Shown here piece after piece: positions 25,833 through 35,900 of a stretch of DNA of 64,000 nucleotides. Where the stretch lies: the NCBI GenBank assembly GCA_029961685.1, contig JARWKL010000016.1, forward strand, positions 5,643,207 to 5,707,206. Direction: 5' to 3'. Source of the stretch: Aristolochia californica. Taxonomy: Eukaryota > Streptophyta > Magnoliopsida > Piperales > Aristolochiaceae. Position 1 is the first letter of the stretch, and each line of letters opens with the position of its first letter. The translations under genes and the position numbers were made by a program. A model generated the notes under the pieces. The model saw only the letters and a program-made list of their open reading frames with translations. It ran no database searches and had not been told where the DNA came from.

Positions 25833-26862
25833 ACAAAATCCAGTTTCTGTTTGTCAAGCACCATAGATATTCGTGAAGCAATATTTTTCTTTCGCTTGAA
25901 CATAATCACCCTAAAACTAGCAGCACATGTCTATCCATTCAAACCAAAAGCTATCCAACATTTGGAAAAAAAACAAATGCTAACAGCTATCCGAAAGTAC
26001 CTTTAGAAGAGTCACAAGTCTCTCTTGCTCTTCAACTTCCTCGAAATGCTGCCTCCATCTCTCCCAATCCCTACCCTTCTCCCCCCTAGTCGTGCCAATC
26101 TCACCGTGGTCCTTGCTCTTCAACGAGTCTCTATTCGGATTGACGTAATCGTTCCACCATTTGACAGCGTTCTTCGCGGCACTGAGAAACGAATCCCATC
26201 AGGACGGTCCTCCTGCGGAGAAGCAGAGTCCGACTGCCTTTGGCAGCGACAGAGGATGCTATCAGTAGCGAATTTCTTGAATGGCGGGTAGCGGAAACTA
26301 TGATTAGAGTCACTGAGAGAGGATTTACGAGACTTTGTGTGAGCGCAGGAAGTAGAAGAAGAGATACGAAGTGGTGACGAAATTGAATAAGCCATGAGAG
26401 GGGTAAGGTGCAGATGGGAAGAAGCCGTGAGAGTTATAAGCGAAGTCAGGTGTGTCCAGCAGATGTGGCGAGCAGGCAGACGATAAGTCATAAGAGGCCC
26501 CTTGCAATGAGCAACGTTAGCCCCAAACTCAGATAAAGGGGTCGCTTCGAACCCAGCCAGCTCACGAGTGGTTCGAGTTCGGCACGACTCGTTATATTTC
26601 GAGTTTGAGATCAGAAATGGGCTCGTTTAGATTAACAAACCGAACTCGAGCAGAGCCATGTTCGGCTCGCTAACTCGTGAGCCGACTCGTTAATTTAACG
26701 AACATCGATTCGGAAATCGGGGGGATTTGGAAAATTTTCGGGAAAGAGAGTCACGTCTCTTCCATTTCGTCTTGTCGCCTGCGAAACCCATACTTCTCTG
26801 CTATTTCCATGCCGTTTTAGCATAATTTTCTCTCGAAAATCGTTGTCCGTCAGCAGGTATTC

Positions 26863-27302
26863 ATGGAAAATGGGGGATTTGGTCTTCAAATCCCTTGTTC
26901 TCCCTTTCCCTCTTCGATTCCTCAATCTTTGTCAAAGACTTCGATTTTTTGGTCTACAATTTCTTCTTCTGTGATTTCTTCATTTGAAGTTCTTCCTCAC
27001 CGACGAGACGAAAGCGACGGTCCGACAGAAGGAGGTAAGATTTTTATTTAATCTTCTATTTTTTTTTCGTCGCCGACCTTACCCTACAAACTCTCTAACT
27101 CTCACTTCGTTTTATCAGTGCTCCTTCATTCTTGGAAAGGCTTTTTGGATATCCGAACGAAGAAATGTTTTGTATTAGAATGCAGTTATGCCTAAGCAAA
27201 GATAACGATCTGTTTTGTTTTTTTTTTTTTGCAAATATTTGCAGTTGACAGTTTCTTGAACTTACATAGTACACTCGGGAAGAAATCCTTGGAAGAACTG
27301 CC
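26863..27302 (+). CDS. Two-exon ORF inside the hAT element; possible captured gene fragment
   Basis: Exon 1 (ATG at 26863 to about 27034, donor GAG|GTAAGA) and exon 2 (27246-27302, between TTTGCAG and CCG|GTATGA) join in phase. They give a start MENGGFGLQIPCSPFPSSIP and, after the junction, EGVDSFLNLHSTLGKKSLEE. The N-terminus is Ser/Pro-rich, like a plastid transit peptide. No later exon could be linked. Exon 2 is the founder-like copy of the tandem array that follows. It may be a host gene fragment carried by the transposon, or the leader of the transposase transcript. Function unknown. Confidence 0.35.
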
Positions 27303-28850
27303 GGTATGAATTTTATTTCATGATTTTGAGTGTTGATAACAGATTCTGTTCAATAATACTCTATTATAGTTAATAGAATCAAGAGCTTTCTTAATTGCAT
27401 CCAACTTCTCTTTATTGTAAAAAAAATAAAAATGTTAGTTTTTGTCCTTCTTTCTTAATTTTCATTGAACTTATATTTGTTGTTGTTCTAAAATGTTATC
27501 TGGCTTGATGTATTAGCTTGCAAATATTTGCATCTGACAGTTTTCTTAAACTTACACAGTACACTCGGGAAGAAATTTTCGGTTTAAATTTTATTTCATG
27601 ATTTTGAGTGTTGATAACATATTCTGTTCAATAATACTCTATTATAGTTAATGGAATCAGGAGATTTCTTAATTGCATCCAACTTCTCTTTATTGTAAAA
27701 AAAAATAAAAAATGTTAGCTTTTGTCCTTCTTTCTTAAATCTCATTGAACTTATATCTGCTGCAGTTCTAAAATATTATCTGGCTTATGTATTAGCAAAA
27801 GTGATCTGTTTTTTTTTTTTTTGCAGATATTTGCATCTGACAGTTTTCTTGAACTTATAGTGTACACTCGGAAATAAATCCTTGGAAGAAACTACCTGTA
27901 TGAATTTTATTTCATGATTTTGAGTGTTGATAACATATTCTGTTCAATAATACTCTATTATAGTTAATGGAATCAGAAGCTTTCTTAATTGCATCCAACT
28001 TCTCTTTATTGTAAAAAAAAATAAAAAATGTTAGTTTTTGTCCTTCTTTCTTACATCTCATTGAACTTATATCTGATGTTGTTCTAAAATGTTATTTGGC
28101 TTGATGTATTAGCAAAAGCGATTTTTTTTTTTTTTGCAGATATTTGCATTTGACAGTTTTATTGAACTTACAGTGTATACTAGGAAATAAATCCTTAGAA
28201 GAAACTGCCGATATGAATTTTATTTCATGATTTTGAGTGTTGATAACATATTTTGTTCAATAATACTCTATTATTGTTAATGGAATCAGGAGATTTCTTA
28301 ATTGCATCCAACTTCTCTTTATTGTAAAAATAAATAAAAAATGTTAGTTTTTTTCCTTCTTTCTTAAATCTCATTGAACTTATATCTGATGTTGTTCTAA
28401 AATGTTATTTGGCTTGATGTATTAGCAAAAGCGATTTTTTTTTTTTTTGCAGATATTTGCATCTAACAGTTTTCTTGAACTTACAATGTACACTCGGAAA
28501 TAAATCCTTGGAAGAAACTACCGGTATGAATTTTATTTCATGATTTTGAGTGTTGATAACATATTCTGTTCAATAATACTCTATTATAGTTAATGGAATC
28601 AGGAGCTTTCTTAATTGCATCCAACTTCTTTTTATTGTAAAAAAAAAAAAAAATGTTCGTGTTGATAACATATTCTGTTCAATAATACTATATTATAGGT
28701 AATGGAATCAAGATCTTTCTTAATTGCATCCAACTTCTCTTTATTGTAAAAAAAAATAAAAAATGCTAGTTTTTGTCCTTCTTTCTTAATTCTCATTGAA
28801 TTTATATTTGTTGTTGTTCTAAATGTTATCTGACTTGTGCAAAAGCGATT
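27225..28850 (+). repeat. Tandem array of about 290-312-bp units containing exon-like modules
   Basis: Five successive units and a partial sixth begin near 27,231, 27,521, 27,825, 28,137 and 28,449. Each has ATATTTGCA(T/G)(C/T)T(A/G)ACAG, a 60-base exon-like stretch (ACAGTGTACACTCGGAAATA region), then TGAATTTTATTTCATGATTT, TGTTGATAACATATTCTGTT and a poly-T/GCAG run. The T-run plus GCAG and the (CCG)GTATGAA look like splice acceptor and donor around a mini-exon. Only the first module is an open frame in phase with the upstream exon. The last partial copy spans about 28,655-28,850. Confidence 0.88.
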
Positions 28851-28963
28851 TGATAGTTCCTTTTCTATCTTTGGGAAATTGAGACCTTGTGTGTGAACCT
28901 TTGATGTCTTAAATTCACTCATTGGATGATATATGATGCCTAAACCTTGTCAAATGTTCATAG

Positions 28964-31072
28964 GTTTCTTCAAGGTCCTGACACAAATCAAGTAAAAATA
29001 TCAACACTTCCTCAATTGATATCAATAATTAACACTAGTTCTAGTGTGGCCATAAATGGTGACTCAACTCCACCAGAGTCACTACCCTCTGTCATAGAAG
29101 TGGGCCCAGATGAAATTATCATAAATGAAGATGAAAGTGACTCTACCCATACTTCAAAAAGACAAAAAAAATCTCATGTGTAGTTGGAATTCAAAGAAGT
29201 ATCATTTAATGGTACAAAAAAGGCTTAGTGTGTTCATTGTAAAATAAATTTGAGTGTTATTAGTAGTGGAGTCACCACACATATGAGTCGACATTTGAAA
29301 CGTTGCACTAGTAGAAAAGTAGCAAGGAGAAAACAAAAAACCTTAAACTTTCAACCAGTGGGAGCGGGGTCTAATGTTGATTAGAGTCCATCTGGACTTC
29401 CTTTATGGATTTTGGAGGAAAATATGATCAAGCTAACATGAGAGTACTCATTACTCATTGGATTCTTATGCATGAGCATCTATTCATGATAGTAGAAGAG
29501 GAGGGATTTAATTTTGTAATGAAGATAGCAAATATGAATTATGACAAAATATCTCGTAAGACCGTTAAGGAGTGTATGGAGGTGTATGAAGCAGAGAAAA
29601 AGAAATTGAAAATTTTGTTAAAAGAGATTAACAAGATTAGTCTTTCCACATATCTTTGGAAGTCCCAAAATCAAAAGATTGAATACATGGTTATTACTAG
29701 ACATTTTATTGACAGTAATTAGAAGCTAAAAAAATGAGTCTTGAGTTTTGTGCATGTTCCTCCTCCTCTTCGTGGTGTTGATATAGTAGATGCTATTTAC
29801 AAGTGTTTGAAATAGTGGGAGATCGAAAATAAAGTTTTTAGTATTTCAGTTGAAAATGCTGCATATAATGATGTTTGTATGAGAGTTTTGGAAGAAGATT
29901 TTTTAAGGAAAAAAAATTTGGTTTGTGGTGGAAAGTTGTTTTATGTGCGTTGGTGTGCTCATATTTTGAACTTATTAGTACAAGATGATCTTGTTCAGAT
30001 TAAGGATATCATTGATAATGTGCGTGAAAGTGTCAAATTCATAAATCTGTCTAAGGCTAGACTTCACACTTTTTTTGAAATTGTACAACAACTAGAATTT
30101 GGTGAAAAGAGGTTGGTTAATGATTGTCCAACTTATTGGAACTCCACTTATGACATGTTGTCTTTTGCATTATAATTCAAAGATCCATTCTCTAGATTTA
30201 AAATTAGAAAACGAACTTATGATTGTTTGGCAAGTCTTGATGAATGGGAAAAGGTTGACAAGGTGTGTGAGATTTTAGAAGTTTTTAATGCAATTACTAA
30301 TATAATTTCTGGGAGTGACTACCCTACTTCTAATTTGTACCTTAGTGAGGTATATAGGGTAAAAGAAGTTCTGAATTATCATTCTACAAATGAAAATGTT
30401 TTCATTAGGACAATGGTTAGTAGAATGAAAGAGAAATTTGAGAAGTATTGGGGTGAATGCAATTTATTGATGGTTGTTGCTTCAGTTTTGGATCCAAGGG
30501 TCAAATTAAGGTTTATTGAAATGTGTTTTCCAGAGATATATTCTAAGGAAGAAGCTACAATGAATATAAATTTAGTTTGATGCACCTTATATGAGATTTA
30601 CGATGAATATGTATCCTTATATAATGTGGATATTAGAAATGAAGAGATTGCTTCAAGTACTAGTTCTATGGTTGTTTCCACAAGTCGTAGGCCTTCATCA
30701 AGTTCAGGTTGGTCAAAGTTAATGAAGTATGTGAAACAAGTGGATGTATTTAATTCATCAAGGTCAGAATTGAAAATTTATCTTGAAGGTGTATATAGTT
30801 GTGAGGGAACTTCACAATATGATTTTGATGTTTTAAAATGGTGGAAAGTGAATCATATGAAATTTTCGGTATTATCTAAAATGGCAGCAGACATCCTTGT
30901 AATTCTCATATCCACAGTAGCTTCATAGTCTACATTTAGTGTTGGTGGTAGAGTAATAGACTCATATCGTTCTTCCTTGGCACCAAATACAGTTCAAGCT
31001 TTGATTTGTGGCAGTGATTGGGTTCGGGCTCTTCACGGTGTAAAGAAAAATCAAAAGGTGAATTTCTTTGAT
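28964..31072 (+). pseudogene. hAT transposase, BED zinc finger to hATC domain, multiply interrupted
   Basis: Translation in order gives a Ser-rich N-terminus and a BED finger near 29,230-29,305 (CVHC, then HMSRHLKRC). Next come the hAT catalytic region (ILMHEHLFMIVEEEGF, FYVRWCAHILNLLVQDDLVQ, NDCPTYWNSTYDML, VASVLDPRVKLRFIE) and the C-terminal hATC dimerisation domain (YLEGVYSCEG, DVLKWWKVN, then STFSVGGRVIDSYRSSLAPN and SDWVRALHG). This is the RICESLEEPER-like arrangement. At least seven stops and one or more frameshifts break it. Several stops are TAG where Trp would be expected. It cannot make a full transposase. Confidence 0.85.
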
Positions 31073-31483
31073 TAATTATTTATTATGATATGTTTTAGTA
31101 TATTTTTTAATTTTATTTATTAAAATTTTGTTTTTTGATTACAGCCTTAGAAGAATAGTGTAGAGATAATGCTACCAGCTACATGATTTTTCATGTTTTT
31201 CTCATCATGGTAATTTTAATATTTTTAACGACATTAAGTAACTAGTAGTGGAAGAGTATTTTTTTATCCGACAATAACTAATTTTATTTTTTTTGTTTTT
31301 GTTATATGTGGAGATTTTGCTCATGCAGGGACGTATATTATTTTCTAGCATGAAGAAAAACAACTATAGTTTATAAATTTATAATGGATTTATAGTTTTT
31401 ATTTGGGTGATTGTAAATTGATAGTGATATTTTATTTAATTTTGTTGTGTTTGATTATTGTATGAAGTTTATTCATAATGTTA

Positions 31484-31640
31484 TGCAGTGTATGGAATGT
31501 TTAGACTATTTTATGGAGTATATGGAGTGTATAAACAATTTCATGGAGTGTTTAGACTATTTTATAAAGTGTATGGAGTGTATAAACAATTTCATGGAGT
31601 GTTTATGGAATGTATAGACAATTTTATGGAGTGTTTATGC
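31484..31640. repeat. Short tandem repeats 'atggagtgt' near the hAT right end
   Basis: Imperfect copies of a roughly 20-30 base unit built on TATGGAGTGT and AAACAATTTCATGGAGTG. The same array reappears at about 35,320-35,440 in the derivative copy, so it belongs to the element family as a subterminal repeat. Confidence 0.7.
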
Positions 31641-31912
31641 AGGTATTATGTATATAGATTATGCCCAATTTTAAGTAGAGGTCATGCTGAATTTTATACG
31701 TATTATATACATAGATTAAGCTCAATTTTAAGTAAAATGTATGCATAATTTTATATATAATTTATTTGATATATATTTTTTGAAAATTTTTAAATGTATG
31801 TTGAAGCTCAAACTCAGCTCGAGACGGGGCTCGGCTCGAAAGATTTAAATCAAGCTTGGCTCTAACATAGGCAGGTTCGGGCTCGGCCTGGCTCGACTCG
31901 ACGCCACCCCTA

Positions 31913-33373
31913 CCCAAGTCCAGAAAACCATGCTCTAAACAACTAAAAACGTGGGTTAAACTCATTATTTTATGAGTCACTGAGTCGACACGGGTTTTTA
32001 ACTGATCGAGTCAGTTATGGGAGTCAGAACAAACTTGATACCCGAATCGCTCTATATTTAAAGAATTGGGTGGTTCAAGATCCAACTCGAGCTGGTTCCA
32101 GGTTCCTACCCCCAATTTTGAACCAAACTCATTTGTTTAAAATGTTATTTAATTTTTATTTTTAATTTAATATTTATTGTATTATACAAATCATCTCATG
32201 CATTTGTAACTAATGATTGTCTATGCATATTTTAATGTGTAAACACATTTATTTATTTATTATTTATATTTTAGTATTTCATATTTAATAATGTGTGTGA
32301 ATATGTGAAGTGAACCAAAAAATTGCTATTAATGTCTCAATGCAATTTAAATATTTTCAACAATTAAGAATACTAGTGGTGTGTTGCTTGATGCAAATGA
32401 TTTTTTTTATATCCTAAGCTAGTAAATTATACATGAAGGAAACTTAATGAATAATTAATCAGATTATTTGTTTATATGGCTAGTAAATTAACTATTAGCA
32501 TTTGATATCTTCCTTGATGACTTATCTACTTTTTAATTGATAATGTATGTGAATATTTATATCATTAGATAATTTAATTAATAGTTTTTAGATGATTTTA
32601 TAGATTTTTTAAACGAGTTATTGACCCATTTAATGTCGACTTGGTTGACTGGCCAGGTCAGGCTACCGACTTGGGTGACTATCTCTACTTGGAATTGCCC
32701 TAAAAGTCATTACGATTTTTTGTTAATTATGCATAACATATTATATATCAAAATAAAATTATTTTTTATCTATTTTTGTTATTTTATATATTTATTGGTC
32801 CACATCAACAACTTGCCTATTGTCCTTGTATGAAGTTTTAAGTTAGAAGGTATCCCTTGTAGACACATTCTTATCGTTTTAAAAAATGAGTATATTGATC
32901 AACTTCCTAAAGAGACTACACAAAGTATAACTGTCAGCTCAAATCATAGGGGTTGTGAAATTTGAGATGATGTAGTGCCCTTAACACCTCATTAAAGCAG
33001 TAAGTTGAGACCTATTTGGGTTAATTGGTTATATATAATAAATTGTTCTAATGAAACATATGCTTTTGCAAAAGAGAAAATATCCGCCTTTCACCGGTAG
33101 TTACTTTTGTTCCAATTACCTAAACAAGTGGAAAATGAATTTAGGAATGAGAAAAGTAAAAGTAATCCTTCGATCTATCCTCATGAGATTTCGAAAACAA
33201 AAGGTAGTGGTAAGATATTGAAAGTAGGTAAAGAGAAGGGAATAAAAGAGGCTTCTCGAATCAAAAGGTTGTGTCATGGTTGTAATGAAGAAGATATAAG
33301 GGTGTAATTGAGTTTTAGTGAGTAGGGGCATTATCGTCCTTACAGTTATTTTTTTTAAGTAATAAAAGGTGAT
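31913..33373. other. AT-rich DNA between hAT copies; possible nested old elements
   Basis: No gene. GC-richer patches at 31,930-32,130 (GAGTCACTGAGTCGACACGG, CAGGTTCCTACCCCC) and 32,610-32,700 (GACTGGCCAGGTCAGG) resemble ends of another non-autonomous DNA transposon. I could not pair its termini. The ORF at 33107-33307 is Lys-rich and unrecognised. Confidence 0.3.
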
Positions 33374-33579
33374 TATGGTGGCTTCGAGCCGAGCCGGTTC
33401 GCGAGCCGGCTCGGTATCGGCTCGGTTCGATTCGTCATTTTTCGAGCTCGAGCCGAGCTCGAACACCGAAATCGGCTCGTTTACCTTAACGAGCCGAGCT
33501 CGACCGAAGCTAGGTTCGGTTCGTTGGCTCGCGAGCCGGCTCGAAATGAGTCGGATCGGCATGAATCGGTACGGGATCG

Positions 33580-33935
33580 CGAGCGAGCGGGGGAGCGGGA
33601 GCGGGAGCGAGAGCGAGGGGGGAAAAATTTTTCCTCCCCCCTCGTCACTGTCGACCCCTCCCATCGGTTGTTGTCGCCGCCTCTACCGCCGTCGTAGCTG
33701 TTCTCCGGCGTCTATACCGTCGTCGCAGCTGCTCGCCGGCCGCCGCTGTGTCCGTCCGTTCGATTTCTTCCTCTCCTCGCCGTCGCCTCTGTTTCCGTCG
33801 CCGCCGCTTCCGTCACCGCCGATTCCGTCGCCGCCAACTCCGTCGTGGCCGTCATCTCCGACGATAAATCCTCCCCGGCGCCGTAAGCCCCTTCCCTCGG
33901 GGTCGTCTCGGCGGAAAACCAGAACAGGGGAGAAA
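33580..33935. other. GC-rich trinucleotide island inside the hAT derivative
   Basis: About 350 bases are strongly GC-rich in otherwise AT-rich DNA, with repeated CCGTCG, CCGCCG and GAGCGG words. Both strands are open (Ser/Pro-rich on plus, Thr/Ala/Glu-rich on minus), as expected from triplet repeats without stops. I do not regard either frame as a gene. It could be a captured 5' exon or CpG island. Confidence 0.6.
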
Positions 33936-33960
33936 TAATCTCCCCCTTCCTTGCGAGAAG

Positions 33961-33984
33961 ATGATCTCGCACGTGCGAGATCAT
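33961..33984. repeat. Perfect 24-bp palindrome
   Basis: ATGATCTCGCAC at 33961-33972 is followed immediately by its reverse complement. The right half recurs with one change at about 34,696-34,711, at the start of the second copy of the flanking block. Confidence 0.9.
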
Positions 33985-35225
33985 AAAATAAAAAAAAAAA
34001 CTTTTTCCTCTGGAAAAAAATTAAAAATAAATTTTATAGAAATAATTTTCTATAAACTATTAGTGTCTCATGTTTTTTTAAACACTTTTCTAATTGAAAT
34101 TTTTTATTAAAAATCATATAATTTTCAAAGTAAGATTTTTTGTACCAAGATGGGGTAGAAAACTGTATAGAAAATTTTTGAATAAGTATTTAACAGTTGA
34201 TGCTGTAATACTTTTAGCATGAAATAATTTTCATTGCAATTTTGTGTTTGATATTTTATTTAATTAAAAATTTATCGATAAGTATAATAATATATTAGAT
34301 TGATTATTAATTTTTATTTATTTCCCTAGAAGAGACAATAAAAGGTCCATTTAACTTTCCTAAGAAAATTTTAAAATATTTCCTATAATTTTCTAATAAG
34401 TCACTAATAGTAATAAGATTTTATTTAAAGGTTTTTTTTGGGAATATGTATCATAGGAAAAATACTTTTAGTTTTTCCTAGAATATAAATTTTTATCTAG
34501 GGGCACTAAGGAGGCCATAATAAATTATGGCCAAATTCAAAAATTACAAAACAAGCTAGACAACAATTGGAGTAAAAAATATTAATATTGGTGCATTTTA
34601 ATCCATTATTGAAATTCAATCCTGAACCTCCCTTATCATTATATTTTTTAAAAATATATGCATAATTTTATATATAATTTATTCAAAGCCACCCCTACGT
34701 GTGAGATCATAAACAAGGAAAAAAAAACTCTTTGTCCCTTCCTCATGGCTCTTAAATAAATTGAAAAGATATTTTAGTAGAAATACGTTTCCAGGGACTA
34801 GTTTTTTCAATAAATATTGAAAAAACATTTTTAATAGAAATATAGGGACCATTAGTGCCTCGAATTTTTTCAAAATATTTTTCTAATTATAAATTCTTTT
34901 TAAAAAATCCTATAATTTTTCAAGTAAGATTTTCTTGCCAAGATGGTTTAGAAAACCATATAGAAAAGTTTTGAATAAGTATTTGACAGTTGATGATATA
35001 ATACTTTGAGCATGAGGCAATTTTCATAGTAATTTTGTGTTTGACATTTTATGTGATTAAAATTTTATCGATAAGTATAATAATATATTAGATTAATTAT
35101 TAATTTTTATTTATTTCCTTAGAAAAGGCAATAAGAGGTCCATTTAATTTTCCTAAGAAAAATTTAAAATATTTCTTGTAATTTTCTAGTAAGTATGTAA
35201 TAGTAATATGATTTTATTTAAAGAA
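33972..35225 (+). repeat. Direct duplication of a ~520-bp block (two diverged copies)
   Basis: Block copies at about 33,972-34,440 and 34,696-35,225 share GAGATCATAAA, TTGAATAAGTATTT(A/G)ACAGTTGATG, TTTATCGATAAGTATAATAA and GTCCATTTAA(C/T)TTTCCTAAG in the same order. They are the internal regions of two related hAT derivatives lying head to tail. Confidence 0.8.
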
Positions 35226-35900
35226 TTTATAGTTTTTATTTGGGTGATTGTAAATTGATAGTGATATTTTATTTAATTTTGTTGTGTTTGATCATTGTAT
35301 GGAGTTTATTTATAATGTTATGCAGTGTATGGAGTGTTTAGATTATTTTATGGAGTGTATAAACAATTTCATGAAGTGTTTATGGAATGTATAAACAATT
35401 TTATGGAGTGTTTATGGAGTGTTTATGCAGGTATTATGTATATTGATTATGCCCAATTTTAAGTAAAGGTCATGCCGAATTTTATACAAGTATTATATAT
35501 ATAGATTATGCTCAATTTTAAGTAGAGGTTATGCCCAATCTTATACACATATTATATATATAAATTATGCCCAATTTTATATAAAATGTATGCATAATTT
35601 TATATACATTTTATTCGATATATATTTTTTGAAAAGTTTGAAATGTATGTTGAGGCTCGAGTTCGGCTCGAAGCTCGGCTCGAACTCGTTGGGCTCGAGC
35701 TCGATAACAATTTTAGGCTCGAGACGAGGCTCGGCTCGAAATATTTAAATCAAGCTCGACTCGAACTCGTTGGGCTCGAGCTCGATAACAATTTTAGGCT
35801 CGAGACGAGGCTCGGCTCGAAGCTCGGCTCGAAATATTTAAATCAAGCTCGAGTCGAACATAGGCAGGTTCGGGTTCGGCTCGGCTCGATGCCACCCCTA
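34698..35900 (+). mobile_element. Non-autonomous hAT derivative B (lacks its left end)
   Basis: It starts directly at the internal block without a GC-rich left end and ends GGCTCGATGCCACCCCTA at 35,900. Its last 640 bases, including the ATGGAGTGT array and 'ggctcgagctcg' repeats, match the end of the transposase-bearing copy. An 80-95-bp GC-rich unit is itself repeated at 35,655-35,745 and 35,746-35,840. Confidence 0.7.

Larger units (their letters stand above)
17802..26395 (-). pseudogene. EX1: EXECUTER1, 11 exons, with three one-base deletions
   Basis: Minus-strand exons: 26395-26001, 22862-22746, 21760-21695, 21526-21420, 21200-21119, 20908-20160, 20028-19905, 19714-19545, 18210-18136, 18046-17954 and 17879-17802. 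All splice sites are GT-AG with consistent phase. EXECUTER1 is the chloroplast thylakoid protein that relays singlet-oxygen signals to the nucleus. A Ser-rich transit-like start (MAYSISSPLRISSSTS) precedes an ERWRQHFEEVEEQERL block. UVR-type REDYEDAA and EERYEDAVFIRDQAGAG follow, then GIQSILRDMIPGVKV, an acidic run, GAHGVYTSEIIHLKRKFGQW and [20 protein letters not shown]. The Trp in PRWVDGE (codon 17,987-17,989) aligns by its distance from the C-terminus with the oxidised Trp643 of Arabidopsis EX1. The frame breaks in exons 1 (near 26,193), 6 (near 20,770) and 11 (17,812-17,815). Each exon is one base short. With those bases counted the protein would be about 690 residues, close to the family's 684. 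As written, translation stops at codon 92. Could instead be local sequence error. Confidence 0.85.
26535..31912 (+). mobile_element. hAT-superfamily DNA transposon, decayed, about 5.4 kb
   Basis: The right end reads CGACGCCACCCCTA (to 31911-31912); its reverse complement TAGGGGTGGCGTCGAGTC pairs with AAGGGGTCGCTTCGAACC at the left end (26536). Both ends lead into GC-rich 'ctcgagccgagctcg' subterminal repeats, characteristic of a plant hAT group whose termini read TAGGGGTGGC. The interior carries a hAT transposase on the plus strand. The left subterminal region matches the left end of the derivative at 33.4 kb, and the tail at 31.44-31.91 kb matches 35.26-35.90 kb. I could not find an exact 8-bp target duplication, so the left border is approximate. 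Confidence 0.75.
33374..34697 (+). mobile_element. Non-autonomous hAT derivative A
   Basis: The left end TATGGTGGCTTCGAGCCGAG is followed by the family's GC-rich subterminal block (33,380-33,560), clearly similar to 26,567-26,700. The right end AAAGCCACCCCTA (to 34,697) directly follows ATATGCATAATTTTATATAT, so the usual GC-rich right subterminal repeats have been deleted. It has no transposase coding and carries instead a GC-rich island and a 24-bp palindrome. Confidence 0.65.

Noticed and set aside
26120..26491. Start of EXECUTER1 at the upstream in-frame ATG (26,491)
   Set aside because: The extra 32 residues are not transit-peptide-like, and the ATG at 26,395 gives a typical plastid start MAYSISSPL.
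26526..31920. Target-site duplication of the large hAT element
   Set aside because: CCCAAACTCAG on the left and CCCAAGTCCAG on the right are similar but not identical and do not abut the termini as an 8-bp repeat should.
33369..33938. 189-codon plus-strand ORF and the long minus-strand ORFs opposite it (33116-33664, 33712-33984)
   Set aside because: They run through hAT subterminal repeats and a triplet-repeat island. Being open on both strands is explained by lack of T/A in stop positions, and no domain is visible.
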